Positions 9,240 to 18,560 of a stretch of DNA of 64,000 bases are shown here, piece by piece. The translations under genes were made by a program, and so were the position numbers. The number at the start of each line of letters is the position of its first letter. Position 1 is the stretch's first letter. The stretch covers positions 4,278,001-4,342,000 of the forward strand of contig JAPFFF010000003.1 of NCBI GenBank assembly GCA_039105265.1, in the 5' to 3' direction. The notes below the pieces were generated by a model. It ran no database searches and had not been told where the DNA came from. It saw only the letters and a list, made by a program, of their open reading frames with translations. The stretch comes from Tritrichomonas musculus (lineage: Eukaryota > Parabasalia > Tritrichomonadida > Tritrichomonadidae).

Positions 9240-10880
9240 ATGTCTAAGAACGCTCAAAACACAACCGCTCCACCACCTGTTGCCGAGAATTTCAAAGCTG
9301 AACTCGCATCCATTGTCGAAAAAGGAAAGGATCTGAAAGGAGAAAAAAGAGAAAACTATCAATCAATCGTTCAACGTATTGAAAATAATAACCAAGTTCT
9401 ATCTGACCTTCGCGAGGAACACACTCAGCTTCGTGAAAAGCTCACAGACCTCGTCAGAGAAAAGAACAGCCGATCTCATGAAACAAATCTTGATTCTGCC
9501 ATCAAACATGCCAATCATGACGTTAACTTGCTCAAAAAAAGAATTGACAAATTGAAGCATGAAAAAGAACAATCACTAAAAAGTCAGAAAGAAGCAGAGG
9601 TCATTTTAGCTAACTTCAAAAATGCTGAAACCACTGAACATCCCGAAGAAGCTCGTATACAAGATATGAAGAATAGACTCGATAAAGCAAATATCAAAAA
9701 TTCTGAAACCACACATTTACAAAAAATTTATGCTCAGATCATTCATATTCTTGATAAACAAAAGACACGCTACACTCCAATTATACAAAAGAAGCAAGCT
9801 GAAAACGCTAGAAAACAAAAGGATATCGATGAACTTACTTTAATATCTCGAGATTCAAAGCACTCATATTCAATTGCAGTTTCTGAGTACAATAATGCAG
9901 AGGTTCAAATCAACGCCGCTCGTCAAAAGAGAGATAAACTTCTTTCAACAAAGAAAGAGCAAGCCAAATTAAACAATATGAGACAAATGGTTGAAGTAGA
10001 TCTTGATCAAAAAGCATCAAAGCCTCAACCTTCATTAAATTCACAGCCTTCAGTTCTCAGAAATAAACTTAATAAAGCTGCCAGAGAAAAAAGAGAAGAA
10101 AAATATAGAGAAACATCTTCAGTTTATGAACAAATTCGAGATCGTTTTGGAACAAATGATCCAGAAAAAATCAAAGCATTCTTTGATGAACGCCGCGAGA
10201 CAACACAAACGCTTGAAAAACAGATTCATGATCTCAAAGTAGCCATTGAAGCTCTCGAAAAGAAGTCATCACAGTTAAAGTCTGCATTAGAAGAATCTGA
10301 ATACGCTTCAGCTAAAGGTGTTGGTGGTAATCGTTTATTAACTGAAGGTAAGAAAATTTTGGAAGCAAAGAAAGAAGAACTCCATGAAAACAGGAAGAAG
10401 ATGTCAGCTCAAGAAGCACATCAAAGACAGATTAAAGCAGCTGCCCATCATCTTTTGGAAGTGATGGCCCTTGTTCGTAATCCAAGCGAATCAACTGATA
10501 TGAATCAATCTGGCGTTCCACAAGCTCCTCAAGATGAAGTTTCAGTTGAATCTTCAACAAAAGATATTTTAAGATGGTGCCGTGAAAAATGCCATTCAAT
10601 TAAAGCTCTTAATGATGAAGAGGATCAAGATTATGTTTCTTTGGTTAACAAGAGAGAATTTGTCAATATTATTCAGAGAACTGAATCCAACTTCGATATG
10701 GAGCAAGTTCAATCAGATCAGATTCACCGAATTAGACCTCTTGATCTTCAACATAAGAGACAACCTAAGGAGAACAAAGGCGATGTCCAGACAAGAGTTC
10801 TTGATAGACAGCAGGTTAAGATGCAAGCACAGAAAGCTTTGCAAATGTCTCTTCAAAAACAGAAAAAACCAAACCAATAA
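9240..10880 (+). CDS. Coiled-coil protein, resembling outer dynein arm docking subunits (ODA1/ODA5, CCDC63/114/151)
   Basis: A 546-residue protein, almost entirely heptad-patterned coiled coil from about residue 20 to 410, followed by a short less helical tail. The central part (KKQAENARKQKDIDEL, then SRDSKHSYSIAVSEYNNAE) and the motif ILRWCREKCHSIKAL resemble the docking-complex coiled coils that anchor outer dynein arms to axonemal doublets. Trichomonads are flagellated, so such a gene is expected. The resemblance is by pattern only, and coiled coils mislead, so another cytoskeletal role is possible. Complete from ATG to TAA. Confidence 0.6.
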   Translation: MSKNAQNTTAPPPVAENFKAELASIVEKGKDLKGEKRENYQSIVQRIENNNQVLSDLREEHTQLREKLTDLVREKNSRSHETNLDSAIKHANHDVNLLKKRIDKLKHEKEQSLKSQKEAEVILANFKNAETTEHPEEARIQDMKNRLDKANIKNSETTHLQKIYAQIIHILDKQKTRYTPIIQKKQAENARKQKDIDELTLISRDSKHSYSIAVSEYNNAEVQINAARQKRDKLLSTKKEQAKLNNMRQMVEVDLDQKASKPQPSLNSQPSVLRNKLNKAAREKREEKYRETSSVYEQIRDRFGTNDPEKIKAFFDERRETTQTLEKQIHDLKVAIEALEKKSSQLKSALEESEYASAKGVGGNRLLTEGKKILEAKKEELHENRKKMSAQEAHQRQIKAAAHHLLEVMALVRNPSESTDMNQSGVPQAPQDEVSVESSTKDILRWCREKCHSIKALNDEEDQDYVSLVNKREFVNIIQRTESNFDMEQVQSDQIHRIRPLDLQHKRQPKENKGDVQTRVLDRQQVKMQAQKALQMSLQKQKKPNQ

Positions 10881-11097
10881 GAGGCTTGTTTTTTTATTTA
10901 TTATTTCTTTTTTTATGAGTAGTAAAATAATTCTATAAATCATTTTGAATTTTTTCTCAAATCCCAGAAATTTCGAAGATAATTTATTCAATCTTTCAAT
11001 TAATGATTTAAATTCAGTTTATATAGGTTGGCGTTTAAATACTTTATCGAACTTTTTCTTAGTTTATAAAATAACCATTCTAACACCCAAAATTTAA

Positions 11098-12060
11098 ATG
11101 CCTCTTTATACTGACTGTCCTCGAAATGATCCAAATTTACATGATCAAAAGGAACTTACATATCTTCAAGACAAAGAATTTTTGGATTTATTTGAGCCAA
11201 CACATCCTACGCTATTAATGAAAATTTATAGATTTTTGTGTTTTATTGTTTTCTTAGGTCCTATTAAAATGATACTTTGCGCCATATTCTTTTTCATATT
11301 TTACTGCGTTGTTGGTATTCTTCCTATTTTCCGCAGATTTTTCAAAACAAATCGTGATTTCAAGACTTGGGCCTTTTATGTTTGCAGACCAATAGTTAGA
11401 ATGGTACTTTTCTTTCTTGGTATCGCTCATATTAGTATAAAAGGCCAAATTCATGATTATGCAAGAACAATCGTGGCAAATCATCAATCACTCATTGAAA
11501 CCATTTTATTACTTGACCAATTTCCAGTTTCTTATCTTGCTGCTGCTTATTTACAAGCATATAAATTTGTTGTTTCAACTTCAAATGTTTTCGATGTCGT
11601 TTTTGTCGATAGAGCCAGAAGGCAAAATATTTCACAGCATTTGGTTGACATAGCAAACGATCCAATGCTTCTTCCTGTTGTCGTTTTCCCTGAAGGAAAA
11701 GTGACTAACGGAGATGCTTTAGTTGGCTTTAGAAGTGGCGCCTACATATCAGAAACAATGGTTCAACCTGTTGCGATTAGATATAGAATGTGGTTTACAC
11801 CAAGATCAATGTCAACGGTTGCTTGGAACGAAGATAATTTTAAGTATTATCTTTATCAATTTTTCGCAATTCCTTTCATAACAGTCGAAATTAATTGCCT
11901 TGAACCAATTTCATGGAAAGGAACCAATAAAACTCCTCAAGAAAAAGCTGTTGAATCAGAATTGCAAATTGCAAATGCTCTTGGTACAATTGCATGCAGC
12001 AGAACAAATAAAGACTATTTCAAGCTGAAATCAGAATTTTTACACGATAAGGCAGATTAA
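11098..12060 (+). CDS. PlsC-type lysophospholipid acyltransferase (LPCAT/LPEAT-like)
   Basis: A 320-residue membrane enzyme that would transfer an acyl group to a lysophospholipid or lysophosphatidate. Two hydrophobic segments lie at about 44-78 and 95-112. Motif I is NHQSLIE at 128-134: the usual H-x4-D is H-x4-E here (H129, E134). Motif II is FVDRARR (169-175). Motif III is FPEGKVTNGD (from 197), whose TNG extension followed by FRSGAY is typical of the LPCAT1/2 and LPEAT branch. Motif IV, a conserved proline, may be QPVAIRY. No EF-hands or ER-retention tail. The Asp-to-Glu change may be natural in this branch; activity is not proven. Confidence 0.85.
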   Translation: MPLYTDCPRNDPNLHDQKELTYLQDKEFLDLFEPTHPTLLMKIYRFLCFIVFLGPIKMILCAIFFFIFYCVVGILPIFRRFFKTNRDFKTWAFYVCRPIVRMVLFFLGIAHISIKGQIHDYARTIVANHQSLIETILLLDQFPVSYLAAAYLQAYKFVVSTSNVFDVVFVDRARRQNISQHLVDIANDPMLLPVVVFPEGKVTNGDALVGFRSGAYISETMVQPVAIRYRMWFTPRSMSTVAWNEDNFKYYLYQFFAIPFITVEINCLEPISWKGTNKTPQEKAVESELQIANALGTIACSRTNKDYFKLKSEFLHDKAD

Positions 12061-12219
12061 GCCAAAAAATTCAATATTTAATATTTCATAAATATAGATC
12101 TTTCATTTAATTTTCTATCATATATCATAAAAAACGGAAATAAACACTCAATTCCCAATTATTATTGAATATTTATTTATAGAACATAACAATTTTATAA
12201 AAACAATCTTCAACTTATC

Positions 12220-12290
12220 TCATTTTTTTGGGAAAGGCGGTAAAGGTGGTTTTCTGGAAGAATTAGAAGTTGATTTATTATTATTATTGC

Positions 12291-12374
<84 letters not shown>

Positions 12375-13974
12375 TATTATTGTTGTTACTATTATCATTA
12401 TTATTGTTAAAACCGGCATTATATAGATTCAATTTACTAGAGAATGAAAGATTTTCAGGTGTTTCTATACCAGCATTTGTTTTAAACTCTTTCTTTTTGA
12501 ATCTACTATCAATACAACCACCATTTTCATATTTAGAAGCAAAAAGAGATGCCAGACTTTCTATTGTTTGAATAGCAGTGAATTGCTGCTGTTTTTGCTG
12601 CAATTGATGAGTATGTTTAATGAGTGCAGTTTCGGACGAAGTTTTACTTGATGGCTTTAGTTCAGATAAACTAGAATCAGCATGCAATGACTGAGAAAGT
12701 TTAACGGATTGTACTGGCCCTCTTGGCTTTTTAATTTGAGAAGAGACATTTTTATCAGAATCGTCCATAAGATTACTTGGAGGTTTCGTTTGAGGGTTTG
12801 TTGTTCCACTTCTTTGCCTGAGATACTTCATCTTCTTTTCGTTAAGTTTGTCAAATACAGTTTTGGGAGGAGAGGGATCTTCATATGATTCCTCATCGAA
12901 GTATGCTCGAAAAACCACACTTTCGGCTTCATTTTCAATTTCTCTCATTAAATTTAGAACAAGTTGGGATTGGCAAACTAATTGAGGAATTGGTTCAAGG
13001 TTATGACACCCTTTCAAAAGATTCCAGTGCTTATAAAGCTTATGAGGTTTATCTGGAGGCTTACCAACAGCATAGCTAATAACATCCAAAATTAAATTGT
13101 GCGAATAATGAGTAAACTTCATATATTTTTCAAGGGATAGGTTTGAGACTTTTTTTTTAAATGTATCAATAGAATTTCTTATTTTTTTAGGCAATTTTAT
13201 CATATCTGGATAAAAGTTCATAGTCCTGGCTTCAACATTAATCAAAATATGATCTTCAACGCCCGAATTTTCAGTTTGCTCAACAATGTTAGTATGCATC
13301 CCAATTATATAAGGAAATGGAGCTAAAATTGTATCGACCATTGATTCAGGCAAAACAGGAATGAAAACTCCAGGCCATATTAGAGGGTGGATTGTAGAAA
13401 GAATGGAAAAAACAAACAAAGAAAGAATTTCAAAGTTTGAAGATGTAATAATTATATGAAAATCGAGAACTAAGCAAACAATAAGATATCCTATTAATTC
13501 TGGATCAAAAAGGGAGATAATTTGCTTTATTCCATTCAAAATCAATTCTTTTTCATCATAAAGACTTTCCTGAGTTGAAAAATTAGGTTTAATATTTTGA
13601 GATAAATATGACTTCTGTTCAGGACCAGTTTTCATTAAATAGTTAGTAATTATACTAAAAAGTTTTTGAGGATAATAATAAGGAGATAAAAGACAATAAA
13701 CAGTCCTCTTTTTATTTTTGATAAATTGTATAACGTATCCATAAGTTGGGTAAAGATCATTGCTTTTCAAATAAAATATGAATCTTACTTCCCCTTCAGA
13801 CGATGGATCAAATTTTTCTTGTGGAATACAAAAATTAGACATATTTGGTAAGGATATTGATGAATCTATAGAAAAAATAATTTCTTGCTTGATATTTGAT
13901 GTAGTTGCTGTTTGCTCATATCTTAATAAGAAAATAAAAAGAGGGTCATTCGAATTTTCGCAAAATCTGATCAT
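12220..13974 (-). CDS. DENN-domain protein with C-terminal poly-Asn tract
   Basis: A 584-residue protein. The start is the ATG at 13974 (MIRFCENSND); the longer frame needs a TTG, and the paralogue at 52783 begins with the same MIRFC. The N-terminal 330 residues have DENN landmarks: PTYGYVIQFI, the hydrophobic LIVCLVLDFHIIITSS, then HPLIWPGVFIPVLPESM and APFPYIIGMH. DENN proteins are exchange factors for Rab GTPases. The C-terminal 200 residues are low complexity (Ser/Lys/Gln) and end with about 30 asparagines encoded by an AAT microsatellite, then a Pro-rich end. The opposite-strand poly-Leu frame is an artefact of this repeat. Confidence 0.85.
12274..12410. repeat. (ATT/AAT)n microsatellite coding for poly-Asn
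   Basis: An almost pure ATT run on the plus strand, with a perfect core of about 80 bases, reads as AAT (Asn) codons in the minus-strand DENN gene. A few interruptions give Ser and Asp. Such tracts usually vary in length between strains. Confidence 0.9.
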
Positions 13975-14759
13975 AAAAGCAAAATAAAATTTGTAAATTT
14001 TAAACTTCTTTTTCAATTTTTTAAATCAAAGATGCATTCAAATAAAAAATTGATAAGAAATTACAACCTTTTAAAATATATTATCCTTTTAAATATATAA
14101 TTAATAAGTAGGTAAAATATATTTATTATCCGATTTATAGCCAAATCATTTGTACATCAAATTTATATGAATATTTGGACCACTAAATGTAACTATAAAT
14201 GTATAATCTATGTTGATATATAAATTCTATATAGTAAAGAAAAAATTGATTATTTCCAGTTTTTGAGATTTAACTCAAATCATTCAAAAAAGCTTTCATT
14301 TTTATTTATATTAATTTTGCAATTTAAAAATTGATCTTCCAATTTTTTTCAAAAAAAAATTTTTGTTTATAATTTTTGAGATATAAAGAGTTCAAGCTTT
14401 GAGAGAGGATTAATTCAATTTTTGATCCGTTTCTTTTGAATTTTTTCAATGATATCATCATTTAGCATCACAAAAGCAAATATCCAAATTATATATTGAT
14501 ATTATTACTCTTATCTATAAAATGAAGCTGACCATCGAAATCTTTTGAACAAAAGTTTTCATTTTATTGAAATATATAATCAAGAACGTCAAAAATACAA
14601 AAACCAGAGCAACTAAGAATATAACATACACGAAGATGCTGATATTGGCGAGCATTAAAAAAAAAAAAAAAAAAAAAAAAATAGATTCTTTCCGACTGAA
14701 TTAAAAAAAAAAATTTAAATAATACTTAAGGCCAAATATTGACCTATCAAAAGACAGTT
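13975..14759. other. Intergenic region with a 25-base poly-A run
   Basis: These 785 AT-rich bases lie between the DENN start and the 3' end of the GRP170 gene. Bases 14657-14681 are 25 consecutive A, with a second A run at about 14703-14713. The tract could be a microsatellite or the tail of an old retroposed sequence; nothing upstream identifies a parent. Confidence 0.4.
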
Positions 14760-17228
14760 TTAAAGTTCAGAATTATCAACTTTGGCTGGCTTTTCATTTG
14801 TGGCTGTTTGATTATCAGCACTTTTAGGCTCAGCATTTTCTTGATTTACATTTGTTTCATTTGTTTCTTGATTCAATTTTGTTTCATTTGTTTCAGTTTG
14901 ATTAACATTATCATCATTGGCTTTTTCAGGTTCAGGAGTATAAGGAGGCGCTGTTCTAAAGTGAGTAACATGTCTTTTTGGACCGAATAAAGAAGGAATC
15001 TTTCCCATCAGTGTATTAGCTCTTCTGTAAATATCTTGTGCTGTAATTACAGGATTTTGAAGAGGATCGACCTCTTCAGCTACTTGTTTCCAAATCTTAG
15101 TAATATTAAAGTATTCGACAAATCTTTGTATTGCGGTTTCGTCTGTCGTAGCTGTAGGTATTGCCTCTTCAGCTTTTTCGATTGCGATCTGAAGGGAAGC
15201 GAGAGCACCAGGTCTTTCCTTACGTTCATTAGCACGTAAAAGTTCTCCACGAAGTTTAAATTCTACCTTATTATGAGTAGCTTTTATTTCTTTTGGATTT
15301 TTGCCAATTGATGACAAATTCGAACAGACCTCAGTCAAAAATTTTGAAGTATTTAATCTTTGATCTATTGTTGTCACCACTTGATAATCAGCCTCGTACT
15401 TAATTCTGTTCAGTGTTTCATACAGCATGACTAGTAATCTCTGCGCAATTGTCGGCTTTTTCAATTGCTTCTTCAGATCAATGATCGCTTGCGAAACAAT
15501 CTTGCTTTGCTTGTGTGGAATATATAACGAAGAGTCTGTGAGTGACTCTTCAAATCCAACCTCCCAAAGCATCTTCTTTCCGTCGACAAAATTGGACGTC
15601 TTAAGCGACTTCAGCTCAAAGACATCGTCATTCGCCTTGTAATTGAATGTCGCGTTGACGATGAAGTTGTCACTTTTCAGTCCAGGTGTTTCGGCTATCT
15701 CTGACAGTCCCTTTACGTTAACCGTTATAAATTCACCATCCTCTTGATCATTTTGACCTTCTTCATCATCGAACTTGACATCTATCTTGTCACTTTTGTT
15801 CACTTTCAATGAGAAGGCGAAATCTTTGTTGCTTTGAAGGCATATGTAGGTCATCTTCAAATTTGACCATGAATCAAAAAGTGACGCCTCAGATTCGCCT
15901 TTTCGAATGATATACCCGAAGAGCGATTTCATCGTGATGTTCAGCTTCACGCCAAACAATATCTTGGACCTAACCGCTTCGTAATAAACGGCCCCCAAGG
16001 AGGCAGCTTCATCGGGATTCAACGAGTGTGCAACTTGCGTAGTATTGGTGTCATAGAAGTCAGACAATGTCTTTGAAAAGGCGGGATAACGAGAGGCTCC
16101 TCCAACAAATTCTATACGATCAGGTGTGGGGAAATATTTGACCATTTTGAGAAGTTTCTCACAAATGCCAATAGACGTTTCATTCATATTTACAATGAAA
16201 TAAAAACCATGATTTTGAACTTCTTTTGTCGAATTTGCTGTTTCATTGTCATCTGTTGTTTCATTTAATTGATTATCATTTAACGCTTCTAGCTCCTCTT
16301 TGTTCTTGTATAGAGAGAGATTGAGGTACTTGTCAAGGATGGGATTGACTAGGCATTCCTCTGAAAGATTTATGGTAACGTTTTCTGATATGGAGAACAT
16401 TTCTTTCTTTTTTTTGGCGATTTTTCGAAGTTCGGTAAGAAGTTGTTCATTTCCTTTGATAGCGTTTAACTCAATTACGTTTTCTGAAACAAGTTTGTCG
16501 ATAATTATTTTTAATAATGATTGATCTAGAGAATTTCCACTGATTTCTTTGGTAGATCTGAAGTCAATAAGTTGCGCATTTAAAACAGTGTTTCGTGCTG
16601 ATAGCCTGTAGTAGCTGAATTCGGATTCGGATGTGCCGATATCTATAAATAATACATCAGTTGAAACTTTGCTTGTTCGATTGAGACGTTCAATAAGGTA
16701 AGAGCTGACTATCGCAGCACTCTTATCGATTAATGAAACTTTTTTTACATTAGCAAGAGGCATGACAATATCACGTAATACTGATCGATATTTAGGAGAT
16801 GAAGTAGTTGGAACTGTGACAATAACTTTATCAGTCTTGGGAACAAGATTTGGGAGGCTGGCACCAATGAGAATCGCACTCGCTACTGCAGGATGAATAC
16901 CTGTAAGTGGAAATGAACTTTTTGAATCAGTATTTGTTCCATTAGTTTTCGTTAAGTAAGAAAATGGATTTTGAACAACTCTGGACGAATTTTGTTCAGC
17001 AATAATAAAAGCGTCTGATCCGGTATACCATCTATGCGAATAAATGTCTGATTCAGAATCTTTAATTCCAAACCCTATTGTATTTGGATTATATCTTTGA
17101 TTGTAAGAATTTGGCTGAATAGATAATTGACCATCATTCATTGCAAATGAAACTCGAATGTTGTCAGATCCAATATCTACGCTGTAAATAGTTGATCTGC
17201 TAAATGCAATTAAAAGCGTAAAAATCAT
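14760..17228 (-). CDS. GRP170/HYOU1-like (Lhs1) ER Hsp70-family chaperone
   Basis: An 822-residue lumenal Hsp110-type chaperone, in other organisms a holdase and nucleotide-exchange factor for BiP. Residues 1-16 are a signal peptide (MIFTLLIAFSRSTIYS), directly followed by the nucleotide-binding domain start VDIGSDNIRVSF. Further signatures are TVPTTSSPKYRSVL, VLFIDIGTSESEFSYY, KKKEMFS, and VGGASRYPAFSKTL with LNPDEAASLGA. Many N-glycosylation sequons occur after about 320. A helical C-terminal region follows, then an Asn/Glu/Thr-rich tail ending in NSEL, a variant of the KDEL-type retrieval signal (HYOU1 ends in NDEL). The part at bases 15400-16100 is visibly richer in G and C than the rest of the gene. 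Confidence 0.88.
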   Translation of the reverse strand: MIFTLLIAFSRSTIYSVDIGSDNIRVSFAMNDGQLSIQPNSYNQRYNPNTIGFGIKDSESDIYSHRWYTGSDAFIIAEQNSSRVVQNPFSYLTKTNGTNTDSKSSFPLTGIHPAVASAILIGASLPNLVPKTDKVIVTVPTTSSPKYRSVLRDIVMPLANVKKVSLIDKSAAIVSSYLIERLNRTSKVSTDVLFIDIGTSESEFSYYRLSARNTVLNAQLIDFRSTKEISGNSLDQSLLKIIIDKLVSENVIELNAIKGNEQLLTELRKIAKKKKEMFSISENVTINLSEECLVNPILDKYLNLSLYKNKEELEALNDNQLNETTDDNETANSTKEVQNHGFYFIVNMNETSIGICEKLLKMVKYFPTPDRIEFVGGASRYPAFSKTLSDFYDTNTTQVAHSLNPDEAASLGAVYYEAVRSKILFGVKLNITMKSLFGYIIRKGESEASLFDSWSNLKMTYICLQSNKDFAFSLKVNKSDKIDVKFDDEEGQNDQEDGEFITVNVKGLSEIAETPGLKSDNFIVNATFNYKANDDVFELKSLKTSNFVDGKKMLWEVGFEESLTDSSLYIPHKQSKIVSQAIIDLKKQLKKPTIAQRLLVMLYETLNRIKYEADYQVVTTIDQRLNTSKFLTEVCSNLSSIGKNPKEIKATHNKVEFKLRGELLRANERKERPGALASLQIAIEKAEEAIPTATTDETAIQRFVEYFNITKIWKQVAEEVDPLQNPVITAQDIYRRANTLMGKIPSLFGPKRHVTHFRTAPPYTPEPEKANDDNVNQTETNETKLNQETNETNVNQENAEPKSADNQTATNEKPAKVDNSEL

Positions 17229-17499
17229 TTTTTTCGAGAGTTTGAAAACTTATATGTTCAAACAAATAAAAATTTATTTTTTAAAATATCTTAAGATATT
17301 TTTAAAAAATCAACTAAAAAATGGGGGAAATAGTATTGTCAAATAAGATTAATAACTTGGTTATAATTATTATAAAATAATATTTTTTTTTAGTATAAAG
17401 AAACAATTGAAAAAAATAGATATTTGATTTCATATAATGGCCAAAAATGTATAGAGTTATGGCCTTTGCTTATATAATATAAGGATTTTTTTTTCTTTT

Positions 17500-18288
17500 C
17501 TATTCATCAGTATTTTCACTCTTATTATTCTCTTCGCTAGAATTTTCTTCTTCCTCTTTATTTTGAGAGTCAACATAATTTTTAATTAATTTGAGAGTAT
17601 ATGGTTGGCATTTATATAAATCAATTTCAACAATATTATCAGAGTGAGAATAACTTGGTTCATGTGAAACAATAATGTCAACAACTTTTTCAAAATCTTT
17701 ATCTGTTTTGAGTTCAATAACTTTTTTGTATAATTCTTCAACATCAATTTTTTGATCAGCTATTTGGAATTTGGACGGTCTAACTGGCCTCTTAGCTCCG
17801 TTGCCAGCTTGACTGGCTGTATTATAAAATTTAATAAAAGATTTTCTGTCGTTTGGAATAACTTTCCCCAATTCATCAAAACCATCTATAAATGAATCCA
17901 ATTCATCAAATAATGGTTTTTCATCTTTTTTAGGAAAGCATTTTTCAAACTTTTCTGTTATGAGTTGAAGTAGAGTTAAAAGACATAAAGAAATATCTGA
18001 GCCAGTTCCATAATCGCGAGCTTTGAGTGAGTATTTTAAGTTAACTTCTTCAATAAAACTTTGAGGAGTAGGATATTTATTCTCATCAAGATTATCTCGT
18101 ATTTGTAAAAGAAATACTGATTCGCTCTCGTTTGGTTTATTATTATTATTATTATCATCTGTATGATCTTTGTTTTTATTAGAATCTTCGATATCGTCCA
18201 TAAAAAATTTTATGACTTCAGTTCCTAAAGGAGATGTAATGACTGTATCATAAATGTATGCACACTTTGTTTGAGAAATAGGATCCAT
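17500..18288 (-). CDS. Degenerate bromodomain plus NET domain protein (BET-like)
   Basis: A 262-residue protein. The C-terminal region (about 181-240) matches the NET/ET domain of BET proteins: DFEKVVDIIVSHEPSYS, then IVEIDLYKCQPYTLKLIKNYV. The N-terminal region (about 8-120) follows a bromodomain in outline: a helix with SPLGTEVIKFF, a replaced ZA loop made of an Asp/Asn-rich stretch, RDNLDENKYPTPQSFIEEV as the B helix, and a final helix. The acetyl-lysine-contacting asparagine of the usual YN motif is glycine (Y93, G94), so histone acetyl-lysine reading is probably lost or altered. The acidic C terminus suits interaction with basic partners. It is probably a nuclear adaptor acting through NET. 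The family call is mine by pattern and needs a profile search. Confidence 0.65.
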   Translation of the reverse strand: MDPISQTKCAYIYDTVITSPLGTEVIKFFMDDIEDSNKNKDHTDDNNNNNKPNESESVFLLQIRDNLDENKYPTPQSFIEEVNLKYSLKARDYGTGSDISLCLLTLLQLITEKFEKCFPKKDEKPLFDELDSFIDGFDELGKVIPNDRKSFIKFYNTASQAGNGAKRPVRPSKFQIADQKIDVEELYKKVIELKTDKDFEKVVDIIVSHEPSYSHSDNIVEIDLYKCQPYTLKLIKNYVDSQNKEEEENSSEENNKSENTDE

Positions 18289-18560
18289 TTTACAAAGCGT
18301 GTTATTGAATTAAATAATAAACGTTCATGTTGTAAAAAATTACCCAAATTTTGAATAAAATGAAAATTAAAGTTTTGAAATAATTTTAATTGGTTTTTTA
18401 TTTAATCATATAAATATTTTGTTACTAAATATTTTTAATTTCATTTTATTTATTTATTATATTTAAACTATTGATTTATTGTTATTAATCAATATTTTTC
18501 AGTATTTTGAAAGTCATAAATTATTATTCAATATTTTTTCAATCTATTTTTATTTTTTTA

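Noticed and set aside
11080-11097. TCTAACACCCAAA before the acyltransferase ATG as a trichomonad 3' splice site
   Set aside because: It resembles the start of the trichomonad branch/acceptor motif but lacks the terminal AG and no matching 5' site was found upstream.
12287-12571. Poly-Leu plus-strand frame
   Set aside because: It is the antisense of the AAT microsatellite in the DENN gene.
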